Below are positions 1 through 7,225 of a stretch of DNA of 10,295 nucleotides, piece after piece. The translations under genes and the position numbers were made by a program. The stretch is from Eggerthella sp. CAG:368. GTDB taxonomy: Bacteria > Actinomycetota > Coriobacteriia > Coriobacteriales > Eggerthellaceae. Below the pieces are notes generated by a model. The model did not search any database, was not told the DNA's origin, and saw only the letters and a list, made by a program, of their open reading frames with translations. Numbering within the stretch: the stretch's first letter is position 1; every line of letters begins with the position of its first letter. The DNA lies in contig FR895474.1 of the NCBI GenBank assembly GCA_000434775.1, forward strand, positions 9,436 through 19,730, read 5' to 3'.

Positions 1-846
1 TTCTTTATGCATACTGCAAAAACCTGGGTAATAATCCCCTTCTTTGCAAGCTATGGAGCCCGCAACACCATGAGCAAAGGCAACGCTTTGCTCTTCGGTT
101 TCTGCAGCAACAAGGTAAAAATATTTTTGGCTTTCTGGAAGTTCAATGGAAAGAAAAAGTTTATTAGGCTCTTTAGTAGAACAAGCGGGTTGAAATTCAA
201 AGAAGTATTGCTTAAAAGGAATTTGGTTTCCCTTACCATCAAACGCGTTTAATACAGGGCGTTTGGCGCTATCTCCCTGCCATGAGACAACCGTGCGCCA
301 AATAACCCCATCTTCGGATTCAAAATAATTCAGAATTTTTATTTGGAACTGCTGTTTAGTAAAGCTCTCTTCATAATTGCGAATAGAAGCGCAGAGCTCT
401 TTTTTTGTTTTGTAATTAAACCGTGAAAACCATTTTGCCGAAGAGTAGTTAATAGGTAAAAATCCTACCGGTTGTCCCTGGTGTAAAAATTCAACTTCAA
501 CCGATGGAATTTCTAAAACGGGAACTTCAAGAACCCAAAACAGCGTTGTTTTGCTTAAATCAACCGAGCCGTTTGCCTCCTGAACAAACGAGTCGCAATC
601 AGCCGTTTCTTGACTCGGCGTTTCCGGGTTTGATGCTTTCCGATTAAATACCTTTAATCTAGGTGGTTCAGAGTCTCCTAAGTCCTGTTCAGGCAAAAGA
701 CCCGCAGGATAACAATTAATAGGGAAAAGTCTTCCTTCACCCCAAAGTTTTGCTGCAAAGTTTTGTGTGGAAACTGGTTTGGAAGATTTTACTTTTATGT
801 ACAGTTTTCCATCGCCTCTACAAAGACCAAGCGCTTTGATCTTCAT
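1..846 (-). CDS. N-terminal 282 codons of an unrecognised protein, probably a large glycosyltransferase-type enzyme (partial, runs off left edge)
   Basis: Reading leftwards from an ATG at 846, the frame stays open for 282 codons and leaves the window without a stop, so only the N-terminus is visible. It starts MKIKALGLCRGDGKLYIKV. A strong Shine-Dalgarno (AGGGGG, five bases before the ATG) sits in the 13-base gap after the stop of the upstream GT2 gene, so it is very probably co-transcribed with that gene. The visible part has alternating hydrophobic and polar residues suggesting a beta-rich, soluble domain, with no signal peptide, no membrane segment and no motif I can name. Residues about 65-95 look like a low-complexity, acidic linker. 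Its place at the end of a run of GT2 genes suggests a glycosyltransferase or polymer-modifying enzyme whose catalytic domain lies beyond the edge. That assignment is inference only; the coding call itself is secure. Confidence 0.8.
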   Translation of the reverse strand, partial: MKIKALGLCRGDGKLYIKVKSSKPVSTQNFAAKLWGEGRLFPINCYPAGLLPEQDLGDSEPPRLKVFNRKASNPETPSQETADCDSFVQEANGSVDLSKTTLFWVLEVPVLEIPSVEVEFLHQGQPVGFLPINYSSAKWFSRFNYKTKKELCASIRNYEESFTKQQFQIKILNYFESEDGVIWRTVVSWQGDSAKRPVLNAFDGKGNQIPFKQYFFEFQPACSTKEPNKLFLSIELPESQKYFYLVAAETEEQSVAFAHGVAGSIACKEGDYYPGFCSMHKE

Positions 847-859
847 ATATGCCCCCTAA

Positions 860-1900
860 TTAGCGTTTTATCATATGTACTGCAAATGATATTAGCCCAT
901 CTTGCTGTATGCGATAGGCAGCCTTTTTCTTTAGAAGGTCAATACGTGATGGTTTTTTGTTTTCAAGGCATAATTTAATAACATCGAGCGTTGCTTTTGA
1001 AAGCCCCAGCTGCGCTATTTCTTCTTTGGACCAAAACTCGGTAATTAAATTACCTACCGCATTAAGCACAACCCCTACCTGGTCAACTGGCAAGCTAAGT
1101 GTTTCGTACACATTGAATTCAACAACCCAGTTGAGCATATCCGCCGAATAACACGCAAGAAGTCCTTCGTTTTTCCAATCGAACAAAATAGAGCGCGCAA
1201 TAGGCACGTGTTCTAAACCCTTACGCTGCAAATCTGTTGCAATTGTTGTCATTAAGGAACCCTCACGCGCAACGCGATAGTCATACAGCTTATCTGCAAT
1301 TAAAACTGTTTTTTTGGAACGAGGATAAATTGCAAAATGAAAAACTTGATCTTCGCCAAACTTAACATCTTCATTGAAGAATAAGTTGTTTTCTACAATG
1401 AAGGAGCGTTTACACGCCGTGCGCCACGCAAAAGGGCGTGACATTTCTTTAAATAAGAGGTCTTTATGGAAGGGTTCGTATACCACATTCCGGGGGCTTA
1501 AGTGCTCTTCAAGCCAGGGATACCCCGCTTCTTTTGGATAGCAATTTGCCCCAAACGTAACTACCTCTGCGTTGGTTGAATTAAAGGTATTAACAATTGT
1601 CCCACACGCATCGGGAGTAAAACGATCATCTGAATCCAAAAAGCATACTATATCTGCTGTTGCGGCTTTTATTCCCGCATTACGTGCAGAAGAAAGTCCG
1701 CCGTTGGACTTATCCACAATAACAATGCGCTTGTCTTTTTCTTGGCATGTAGAAAGAATAGCACGCGAATTATCCGTAGAGCCATCGTTTACGCATACGA
1801 TTTCAATGTCTGAGAAAGTTTGCACCCGCAGCGAATCCAAACACCACTCAAGGTAGTTTTCAACGTTATATACAGGAACAATAACTGAAAGCGCAGGCAT
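860..1900 (-). CDS. GT2 family glycosyltransferase (346 aa)
   Basis: This is a cytoplasmic GT-A fold glycosyltransferase of family 2, which moves a sugar from a nucleotide donor to a lipid-linked acceptor. The N-terminal 100 residues carry the classic signature: SVIVPVYNVENYL at 5-17, the nucleotide-binding VNDGSTDNS at 37-45, and the metal-binding DSDD at 89-92. The C-terminal 200 residues are divergent, as is usual for acceptor-binding regions. I see no membrane segment. The ATG at 1900 shares one base with the TAA of the upstream gene (TAATG), so the two are translationally coupled, and AAGGAAAAG lies just before the start. The next gene begins 13 bases after its stop. The N-terminal block is about two-thirds identical to that of its upstream neighbour, suggesting an old duplication. 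Donor and acceptor cannot be told from sequence. Confidence 0.93.
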   Translation of the reverse strand: MPALSVIVPVYNVENYLEWCLDSLRVQTFSDIEIVCVNDGSTDNSRAILSTCQEKDKRIVIVDKSNGGLSSARNAGIKAATADIVCFLDSDDRFTPDACGTIVNTFNSTNAEVVTFGANCYPKEAGYPWLEEHLSPRNVVYEPFHKDLLFKEMSRPFAWRTACKRSFIVENNLFFNEDVKFGEDQVFHFAIYPRSKKTVLIADKLYDYRVAREGSLMTTIATDLQRKGLEHVPIARSILFDWKNEGLLACYSADMLNWVVEFNVYETLSLPVDQVGVVLNAVGNLITEFWSKEEIAQLGLSKATLDVIKLCLENKKPSRIDLLKKKAAYRIQQDGLISFAVHMIKR

Positions 1901-2991
1901 TATTCTTTTCCTTCATGCATTTTGGAGGTAATTACCTTTTTAACCAAGGGAAGCCCCCCAAGCCGGTAATAATGCTTAAACGTGTTGAGTTTTCCCGGCT
2001 TTGCAAGGTTAGCCCTTCCCTCACAAAAAGCCTCCGGCGAATCCAACATTGCACGCAAGTTTACTTCTTCAAAATATTCCAGCAAAGACCAGTCGAACAA
2101 ACCTTTGGCTTCGTCTTCGCGGAACTCTTGCGCTGCACGAACTAAGAACTGCTCGCGTAATTCAGGGCTTAAGCGGTCATAGTTCCATAGGTAACTATCA
2201 AGCTTCATGCGCTCTTTTACGCCTTTAAGCTGCTCGTATTTTTTAGGGTCTTGCTTTAGGTAGCGGTCCATTTCAGCATATTCGTCGCAAACACAGAATA
2301 CCTTTGTAGGTGAATTAACCGAAGATTGTTCGTTGTCTTGCCTATAAAACAAAATAGGCGTAGTTAAGAAAACAGCTCGCTCAGCTGAAGCCCATACCTT
2401 AAAGTTAAAACCTGCATCCTGATACGATGCACCTGGTGTTTCCAAAAACGTAATATTGTTTCGGTTAAGCCATTCACGGTTATATAAGCCCGACCAAATA
2501 GATGGTTTTTTGTAAAAGATATCGTGCTCAACTTGCGGATTAACCAACCTATCCGCCATTTTATTGGTGATAATACCAAAAGCTTCTTTACGCTCTTTTG
2601 GAGTTGACCAGTACAGCCAAAAATCAGCCTTTACCGCTTGAGCATTATTGTTTTCTGCAGCGGTATAGAGCTTTTCGAGTGCGAACGGTTCAAAAAAGTC
2701 GTCTGATTCCAAAATGGCAATATATTTACCACACGCTTTTTTAAGCCCTTGGTTCATTGAAGAACCATAGCCTGAATTTGGTTTGTCTATGACTTTAAAA
2801 CGGGCGTCTTTATCTAGATATTCTTGAATTATTTCACGTGAACTATCTGTTGAGCCATCATTGATGCAAATCGCTTCAAAGTCTTTCAATGTTTGTGCCC
2901 GCAACGAATCCAAGCACTGACGCAAATATTTTTCTACGTTATAAATTGGAACTAGAACTGAGATTGAGGGACAATCTGTAGACTCACCCAA
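1900..2991 (-). CDS. GT2 family glycosyltransferase (363 aa), TTG start
   Basis: This is a second GT-A family 2 glycosyltransferase. It shows SVLVPIYNVEKYL at 11-23, INDGSTDSS at 43-51, SGYGSSMNQGL at 73-83 and ESDD at 95-98 in place of the more common DSDD. The GYGSSMNQG segment is typical of a subgroup found in capsule and wall polysaccharide loci. The start is a TTG at 2991. An in-frame TAA lies directly before it, so the frame cannot extend upstream, and AGAGGGAG sits eight bases upstream as a ribosome site. The next in-frame Met would remove the catalytic core. It follows the DUF2304 gene after a 95-base gap in which I find no convincing promoter, and it ends by overlapping the next GT2 gene by one base. 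The enzyme presumably adds one sugar during repeat-unit assembly; specificity is unknown. Confidence 0.92.
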   Translation of the reverse strand: MGESTDCPSISVLVPIYNVEKYLRQCLDSLRAQTLKDFEAICINDGSTDSSREIIQEYLDKDARFKVIDKPNSGYGSSMNQGLKKACGKYIAILESDDFFEPFALEKLYTAAENNNAQAVKADFWLYWSTPKERKEAFGIITNKMADRLVNPQVEHDIFYKKPSIWSGLYNREWLNRNNITFLETPGASYQDAGFNFKVWASAERAVFLTTPILFYRQDNEQSSVNSPTKVFCVCDEYAEMDRYLKQDPKKYEQLKGVKERMKLDSYLWNYDRLSPELREQFLVRAAQEFREDEAKGLFDWSLLEYFEEVNLRAMLDSPEAFCEGRANLAKPGKLNTFKHYYRLGGLPLVKKVITSKMHEGKE

Positions 2992-3086
2992 TTAATACAC
3001 TCCCTCTTAAAGTAAATAACTATCAGCCAACACGAAACCATATCAGCATGAAACTATTTCTGCGATTTAAAACTCACTAAAGATTA

Positions 3087-3434
3087 TTACTTCTTGCTGT
3101 CTTTTTTAACTGCATTTTCCAGTATTGACAGCTCCTGAATAAGAGTGGTTATTTTTCTCTGCTGTTTGCTGACAATAATGCTAAGCGAAAGCGCAATTGC
3201 TAACAAAAAGAAAATGGCAACCAGAAAAATAAAGTTCGAAGGCGCCTCAAAACCTAACCAATCAGAAAGCGTATACGGAATAATAGGAAATAACCCACAA
3301 ACTATAATTACCAAAATAAGCCCAAGCCACAGAAAGGAATATTTCATTGTTAGACGTTTTGAAGCAACCAATTTAACAATAACAACAAGAAAAATCAGTG
3401 ATGCAATTAAAAGAGCTGCTCTTGTTAAAGACAT
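3087..3434 (-). CDS. DUF2304 small membrane protein, GacJ-like partner of the adjacent GT2
   Basis: This 115-residue protein has three predicted membrane helices at about 4-23, 33-52 and 67-88, followed by a charged, probably coiled-coil tail from about 89 with a lysine-rich end. Length, topology and the PSNFIFLVAIFFLLAI segment (65-80) fit DUF2304. In streptococci, the small membrane protein GacJ of this type associates with the glycosyltransferase GacI and raises its activity in making undecaprenyl-phosphate GlcNAc. The equivalent arrangement exists here: the gene follows a GacI-like GT2 with a single base between stop and start (TGAAATG) and has AAGGA upstream. I infer that it anchors or stimulates that enzyme at the membrane. 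The family call is confident; the activating role is transferred from the streptococcal example. Confidence 0.88.
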   Translation of the reverse strand: MSLTRAALLIASLIFLVVIVKLVASKRLTMKYSFLWLGLILVIIVCGLFPIIPYTLSDWLGFEAPSNFIFLVAIFFLLAIALSLSIIVSKQQRKITTLIQELSILENAVKKDSKK

Positions 3435-3435
3435 T

Positions 3436-4143
3436 TCATTTCCTTTTTCTTCCTAAGCCAACCAGAAAAACCGCCAGCGTTACCTTAATCATGTAGTACA
3501 CACTTGAAAGAGGATTAATTGAAGATACGCCACCCTGACGTTCATGCATTACAACTTGAACTTCCGAAACAGCAAGCCCTGCCTTTTTTGCGGCAACTAT
3601 TGATTCGGGCTCAGGGTAGTCTGCAGGATAATCTTTACAAAAATACTCTAAGGCTTTTAATCCTGTAGCACGAAAACCAGAAGTTGGATCAGTTACTTTA
3701 AGGCCAGAAGCAAGCCGAATAGAACCGCATAGCCATTTAATTCCTAATCGACGCATAAAAGTTGATTTAAAACCTGTACTTGGCTCAAGAAAGCGCGAAC
3801 CAATAGCCAAATCTGACCCTTTTTCAATTTGTTCAACCAGCAGCTTTATGCAACTTGCATCATGTTGCCCATCGCCATCAAACTGAATATCAACATCATA
3901 ACCATGAGAATATGCGTATTTATGTCCCGCCTGAACAGCCCCACCAATACCAAGATTTTCTTTAAGGTCTAGATAATTGAAGCCATTTCTTTTACATATT
4001 TCAGCTGTGCTATCGCCTGATCCATCATTAACAACAACATAATCAAAGCCATAATCGGTAATTGATTTAACAGCCTTTTCAATATTGGCTTCTTCATTGT
4101 ATGCAGGAATTACAACGAGTACCTTCAAATCATTCTCTTCCAC
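3436..4143 (-). CDS. GT2 polyprenyl-phosphate sugar synthase-like glycosyltransferase (DPM synthase-like, GacI-like)
   Basis: The protein resembles dolichol-phosphate-mannose synthase-like GT2 enzymes, which move a sugar from a nucleotide donor to a polyprenyl phosphate on the inner membrane face. It has VVIPAYNEEANI (10-21), VNDGSGDST (38-46), the metal site DGDGQHD (89-95), IGSRF (114-118), DPTSGFR (152-158) and YPEPE (176-180), then a hydrophobic segment at about 213-230 ending in GRKRK. It is about the length of streptococcal GacI and sits next to a DUF2304 gene, as gacI does next to gacJ. The product would serve as donor for a membrane GT-C enzyme outside the cell; none is visible here. 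The start is uncertain. The outermost candidate is GTG at 4143, with no good ribosome site. A TTG at 4128 has GGAAGAG six bases upstream and would give a 230-residue protein, which I find at least as likely. Confidence 0.9.
   Translation of the reverse strand: MEENDLKVLVVIPAYNEEANIEKAVKSITDYGFDYVVVNDGSGDSTAEICKRNGFNYLDLKENLGIGGAVQAGHKYAYSHGYDVDIQFDGDGQHDASCIKLLVEQIEKGSDLAIGSRFLEPSTGFKSTFMRRLGIKWLCGSIRLASGLKVTDPTSGFRATGLKALEYFCKDYPADYPEPESIVAAKKAGLAVSEVQVVMHERQGGVSSINPLSSVYYMIKVTLAVFLVGLGRKRK
4126..4140 (-). promoter_or_regulatory. Ribosome site favouring a TTG start for the DPM synthase-like GT2
   Basis: On the minus strand GGAAGAG (4140-4134) is followed by six bases and then TTG (4128-4126), which opens into KVLVVIPAYNEE. 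The outer GTG at 4143 lacks any purine-rich site at the right distance. This site therefore argues for the shorter protein. Confidence 0.45.
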
Positions 4144-4172
4144 GTATGCATCTTAATGATTGCTCACATCTG

Positions 4173-4241
4173 ATTGTATCGTAATGTAGTAATTTTAACT
4201 TACTAACGATAGTATATATTCCACCTCGCAATAACAGTGAA
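4173..4241. promoter_or_regulatory. Candidate divergent promoter region between the GT2 (3436-4143) and GT4 (4268-5416) genes
   Basis: The 124-base divergent gap must drive genes in both directions. On the minus strand TTCACT (4241-4236) and TATATA (4218-4213) are 17 bases apart, and a second -10-like TACAAT lies at 4178-4173. On the plus strand TATATT (4215-4220) has only a weak -35 (TTTTAA, 4193-4198, spacing 16). The two -10 elements share the same AT-rich stretch. These are matches by eye to sigma-70-type consensus and are weak. Confidence 0.3.
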
Positions 4242-4267
4242 ATCATAAAGTAAGTACGGAGTTTTCT

Positions 4268-5416
4268 ATGCGAGAAACATATTGCATTTTTTCAGCCAAC
4301 TATCTTCCAAACATTGGCGGAGTTGAAAAATATACCCAGAATCTTGCTTTTGCGCTTGAAGGATTAGACAAAACCGTAATCATCGTAACTAATAACTGTT
4401 TTGATTTACTATCCCATGAAAATATTTCTCCAAATATTTCAATCTATCGCCTTCCGTGTTACCCCCTTTTTAATGGACGATTTCCTCTTCCTAAAAAGAA
4501 CACTGAGTATAAGAAATTGCTCAAACAACTTAACAAAGAAAAAATTGACTACGTATCAATAAATACTAGATTCTACCCACACACTTTTACTGGAGTAAAA
4601 CTTGCAGAAAGCAAGGACATTAAACCAATTGTTGTTGATCACGGATCCGCATACCTTACTTTTGGTAATAGCTTTATTGATATTTTTGTACGTGCATGGG
4701 AGCATTTTGTTACAGCACTTTTAAAACGCCATGATATAGATTTCTATGTTGTCTCAAAAGCTGGCTTACGCTGGCTAACTAATTTCAAAATCACTGGAAA
4801 AGGTGTTTTGAACAATTCGATTGATGCCAAGTTTTTTCACGCGCAATCTTCTCAAAGAGACTTTAGAAACGAATTGGGTTTAGCTGAATCTGATTTTATT
4901 GTTTCTTTTATTGGTCGCTTTATCCCCGAAAAAGGCATAATCCCTTTAACGGAAGCTGCCAAACAACTCCAGTCGCATACCGATATTCATTTCTTATTTG
5001 CTGGTGATGGAGTTCTCAAAAAAACAATTGAAGAGTATCAATTAAGTAATGTTCATTTGTTGGGAAAAATAGATTCAAATGATGTTGCCGCTCTACTTGA
5101 GACTTCAGATTGTTTCTGTCTACCAACTAGATCTGAAGGGTTTTCAACTTCTTTGCTTGAAGCTGCCGCGTGTGAAACAACTTCTATAATTACCCATGTA
5201 GGTGGCGTAGATGAACTTATACCCACCGATGAATATGGGGTTATTATCGGAGACACTTCGCCTGAAATAATATCCAAAGCCATCCTGGAACTTTATGATA
5301 ATCCAGAGCTGAATAAAAAGATGGCAAAGAAAATATATGAGCGCGTAGTTAACGATTTTTCTTGGGAAAAAACAGCGGAACGAACTATTGCTGCCTGTCA
5401 GGCAGCTAATAAATAA
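4268..5416 (+). CDS. GT4 family glycosyltransferase (382 aa)
   Basis: This is a retaining GT-B fold glycosyltransferase of family 4. The N-terminal half holds the glycine loop NIGGVEKYTQNLA (15-27). The C-terminal Rossmann half begins near 210 with FIGRFIPEKG (214-223). It continues with FAGDG (244-248) and the EX7E nucleotide-sugar site, E290 and E298 in SEGFSTSLLEAAAC. VGGVDEL follows at 311-317. Length is normal for the family. The ATG at 4268 has CGGAG seven bases upstream. It is the only plus-strand gene between the two minus-strand groups: it diverges from the GT2 at 4143 and converges with the LicD gene at 5552. Its DNA is visibly more AT-rich than the GT2 genes at 860-2991, which may reflect separate acquisition. 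It likely adds a sugar to the lipid-linked unit in the cytoplasm; which sugar cannot be said. Confidence 0.93.
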   Translation: MRETYCIFSANYLPNIGGVEKYTQNLAFALEGLDKTVIIVTNNCFDLLSHENISPNISIYRLPCYPLFNGRFPLPKKNTEYKKLLKQLNKEKIDYVSINTRFYPHTFTGVKLAESKDIKPIVVDHGSAYLTFGNSFIDIFVRAWEHFVTALLKRHDIDFYVVSKAGLRWLTNFKITGKGVLNNSIDAKFFHAQSSQRDFRNELGLAESDFIVSFIGRFIPEKGIIPLTEAAKQLQSHTDIHFLFAGDGVLKKTIEEYQLSNVHLLGKIDSNDVAALLETSDCFCLPTRSEGFSTSLLEAAACETTSIITHVGGVDELIPTDEYGVIIGDTSPEIISKAILELYDNPELNKKMAKKIYERVVNDFSWEKTAERTIAACQAANK

Positions 5417-5470
5417 TAAGCCAAAGTGCCAAGAATGAAGATGTTTCAACTAGCAAGAAGACTTAGACAA

Positions 5471-5513
5471 AAATAAAATGGTCGGCTCTTTCATTTAACA
5501 CTACAGAAAGAGC
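5471..5513 (-). terminator. Candidate terminator for the minus-strand group ending at 5552
   Basis: A perfect 8-bp inverted repeat (GCTCTTTC at 5485-5492 and GAAAGAGC at 5506-5513, 13-base loop) lies in the convergent gap. Read leftward it is followed, after about five bases, by the T-rich ATTTTATTTTTG. Read rightward there is no T tract, so it would serve the LicD side rather than the GT4 gene. The delay before the T run and the long loop make it a weak example. Confidence 0.35.
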
Positions 5514-5551
5514 ATGCGAGAGACAAGGCTATAAATATATAACCCGGAAAA

Positions 5552-6409
5552 CTAGACCTCTTTCTTTTCCCACACTTCACCATTGCCAAAATCAAGTAGC
5601 AACGGTAAATGAGTATGACGATCTTCTGGGTCAGGAAGTTGACGCCAATCGCCGTACATTTTGGTAAGGTAATAATTCATTTCGCATGGCCCTGGAAGCA
5701 TATGACCCTCAAACGATACCGGACGCGCAGGATAAATTTCTTCATATCGCAAAATACCATCGTCGGTATACGCCATATTGGTAATAAAATCACCCTTTTG
5801 AGGAGCGCATTTGATTATTGATTTCTCGTAGTTTACCTTAAGTGAATTTCTGTCACGCACTATCAATCGAATAAAACCATGGGCTATACAACACGCCGCT
5901 CTTTCCAGCGCACCAAAAACACCCCCATGCGGAACATTAATTGAAGAAGAATGAAATAAATACGACATTTTCTGCCACTTAGAAGCATTAGCAAGTTGTT
6001 CTTTTTGTTTTTCCGAATCTAAATAAAGCGAATCTAAAGGGAAGACATCAACAAATATTCCCTGTGGACAGCCAGCACTCCTTGTTTCGGCAGTTTCGAA
6101 TCTCGTTCCATCCTTGTAAATTTTTCCAAAAAAACCAGGATACCCTTTTGTGTTTTCGAAAGAATGAAAAGAATACCCTTCAGGAAAAGAAGTTAGCGCC
6201 AACTTGACAAAACGCTCATATTCATCACGCGGCATGGAAATATCGACATCATCGTCCCAGGGAATAAATCCCTGGTGCCTTGCTGCTCCAAGTGCTGTAC
6301 CAGAATCAAGAGCCCAAGTAATTTGGTTCTCATCGCAAAATTTTGCAATAACAAGCAATATTTCCAATTCTGTTGCCTGCAGTTTTGATAAAGCTTGTTC
6401 TTGATTCAT
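5552..6409 (-). CDS. LicD family phosphotransferase (285 aa)
   Basis: LicD-family proteins belong to the nucleotidyltransferase fold and transfer phospho-groups, such as phosphocholine in pneumococcal teichoic acid, or related phospho-alditols, onto surface glycans. The family signature is complete near the N-terminus: ALDSGTALGAARHQGFIPW (33-51) followed by DDDVDI (52-57), whose acidic residues are the expected metal ligands. A second conserved block, GIFVDVFPLDSLY, follows near 117-129. There is no signal peptide or clear membrane helix, so it is probably cytoplasmic. The ATG at 6409 has AAAGGG at a good distance. It is the last gene of the group running from the flippase and lies 87 bases after the WbqC gene. 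No choline uptake or CDP-choline genes are visible here, so the group transferred is unknown. Confidence 0.92.
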   Translation of the reverse strand: MNQEQALSKLQATELEILLVIAKFCDENQITWALDSGTALGAARHQGFIPWDDDVDISMPRDEYERFVKLALTSFPEGYSFHSFENTKGYPGFFGKIYKDGTRFETAETRSAGCPQGIFVDVFPLDSLYLDSEKQKEQLANASKWQKMSYLFHSSSINVPHGGVFGALERAACCIAHGFIRLIVRDRNSLKVNYEKSIIKCAPQKGDFITNMAYTDDGILRYEEIYPARPVSFEGHMLPGPCEMNYYLTKMYGDWRQLPDPEDRHTHLPLLLDFGNGEVWEKKEV

Positions 6410-6496
6410 ATATCCCTTTCAATATATTTAAATCATCTTTTTCTAATCGTTTCAGACTGAATACTTTAAAGCGCTCTATATGTTTTGGTTTTGATA

Positions 6497-7201
6497 TTAC
6501 CGTTCAATTAGCGAATAACTATCCAAAAAGCCCTTCACCGCTTCAACGCTATTAAACATGAGTACATCTATAATTGAGAGATTAGGACAGAAGTCATTTT
6601 TAAACTGCTTGTATGCTATTTCATCTGTCTTCAGAAATTTAAGGTTGATTTTTTTACTATCAAATGCATCAAAAGAGTACAGTTCCTGTCCTCCAATTGC
6701 ATTGTAATATTCTGTTGCACCTAGTAACTCGCATATATGCAAGACCTTATCTTGCGCGTGCAAAGAGTTATCTTTCTTTAAATCGGAAGACATGATTAGC
6801 TCTGTGTTAACAGAAAGATAATCCATTACCACCACAAACGAGTTAAGCAGAAACCTCGCGAGATTGTCTTCTTGAAAAGTTAATATTTTTTCAAAGACAG
6901 GATAAACATCCTTATAATATGGAGCTTTTCGATAAGACGCCTCAAGCCCACGAAGACACTTGCCAATAGCTCTCGAATCGATATTTACCGAAATCTCATT
7001 AATTAACTTATTTGAGCTTGCGCCAATAATAGGTAAATTAAAATAAGCAGGTTTCCCATTGACTAAGGTTCTATTCCGATTAATCCATCCACCTTTTATA
7101 TAATTCACATCATCATATACAACATATTTATCCACGGCAGCTAGAAGCTGCCAGTACCCAATATAAGGAACAAAATATGGCTGCATAATACCAAGTTTCA
7201 T
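6497..7201 (-). CDS. WbqC family protein (234 aa)
   Basis: The protein is a clear WbqC-family member. It has MKLGIMQPYFVPYIGYWQL at 1-19, YDDVNYIKGGWINRNRTL at 29-46 and the C-terminal NLSIIDVLMFNS. Proteins of this family occur in O-antigen, capsule and related polysaccharide loci, often near sugar aminotransferase genes, but I do not know an established reaction for it. A DegT-type aminotransferase is indeed present at the right edge of this window. I set the start at the ATG at 7201. It has AAGGGA six bases upstream and gives the usual family N-terminus. An in-frame TTG at 7216 would add only MKGFC and includes that ribosome site within the coding sequence. It follows the GT2 gene after 24 bases and is likely co-transcribed with it. 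Confidence 0.9.
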   Translation of the reverse strand: MKLGIMQPYFVPYIGYWQLLAAVDKYVVYDDVNYIKGGWINRNRTLVNGKPAYFNLPIIGASSNKLINEISVNIDSRAIGKCLRGLEASYRKAPYYKDVYPVFEKILTFQEDNLARFLLNSFVVVMDYLSVNTELIMSSDLKKDNSLHAQDKVLHICELLGATEYYNAIGGQELYSFDAFDSKKINLKFLKTDEIAYKQFKNDFCPNLSIIDVLMFNSVEAVKGFLDSYSLIER

Positions 7202-7216
7202 GCAAAATCCCTTCAA
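7202..7216 (-). promoter_or_regulatory. Ribosome site that decides the WbqC start
   Basis: Minus-strand AAGGGA is followed by TTTTGC and then ATG at 7201. The upstream in-frame TTG at 7216 overlaps this site, so initiation at the ATG is preferred. Confidence 0.6.
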
Positions 7217-7225
7217 TTCAAAGTG

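Noticed and set aside
7..252. Plus-strand open frame of 81 codons at the left edge
   Set aside because: It is antisense to the long open minus-strand frame that starts at 846 with a good ribosome site. It has no ribosome site of its own and no recognisable protein character.
2992..3086. Promoter or terminator between the DUF2304 gene and the GT2 at 1900-2991
   Set aside because: I searched the 95-base gap on the minus strand and found no pair of -35/-10 elements at good spacing and no convincing hairpin with a T tract.
5144..5449. Minus-strand open frame of 101 codons opposite the GT4 gene
   Set aside because: It is antisense to the conserved C-terminal nucleotide-sugar domain of the GT4 protein and has no family resemblance.
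6410..6496. Possible small gene or promoter between WbqC and LicD
   Set aside because: The 87-base gap holds AT-rich sequence and the LicD ribosome site only; no reading frame or clear promoter was found.
7202..7216. TTG at 7216 as the WbqC start
   Set aside because: The ATG at 7201 has a correctly spaced AAGGGA and yields the usual family N-terminus MKLGIMQPYF.
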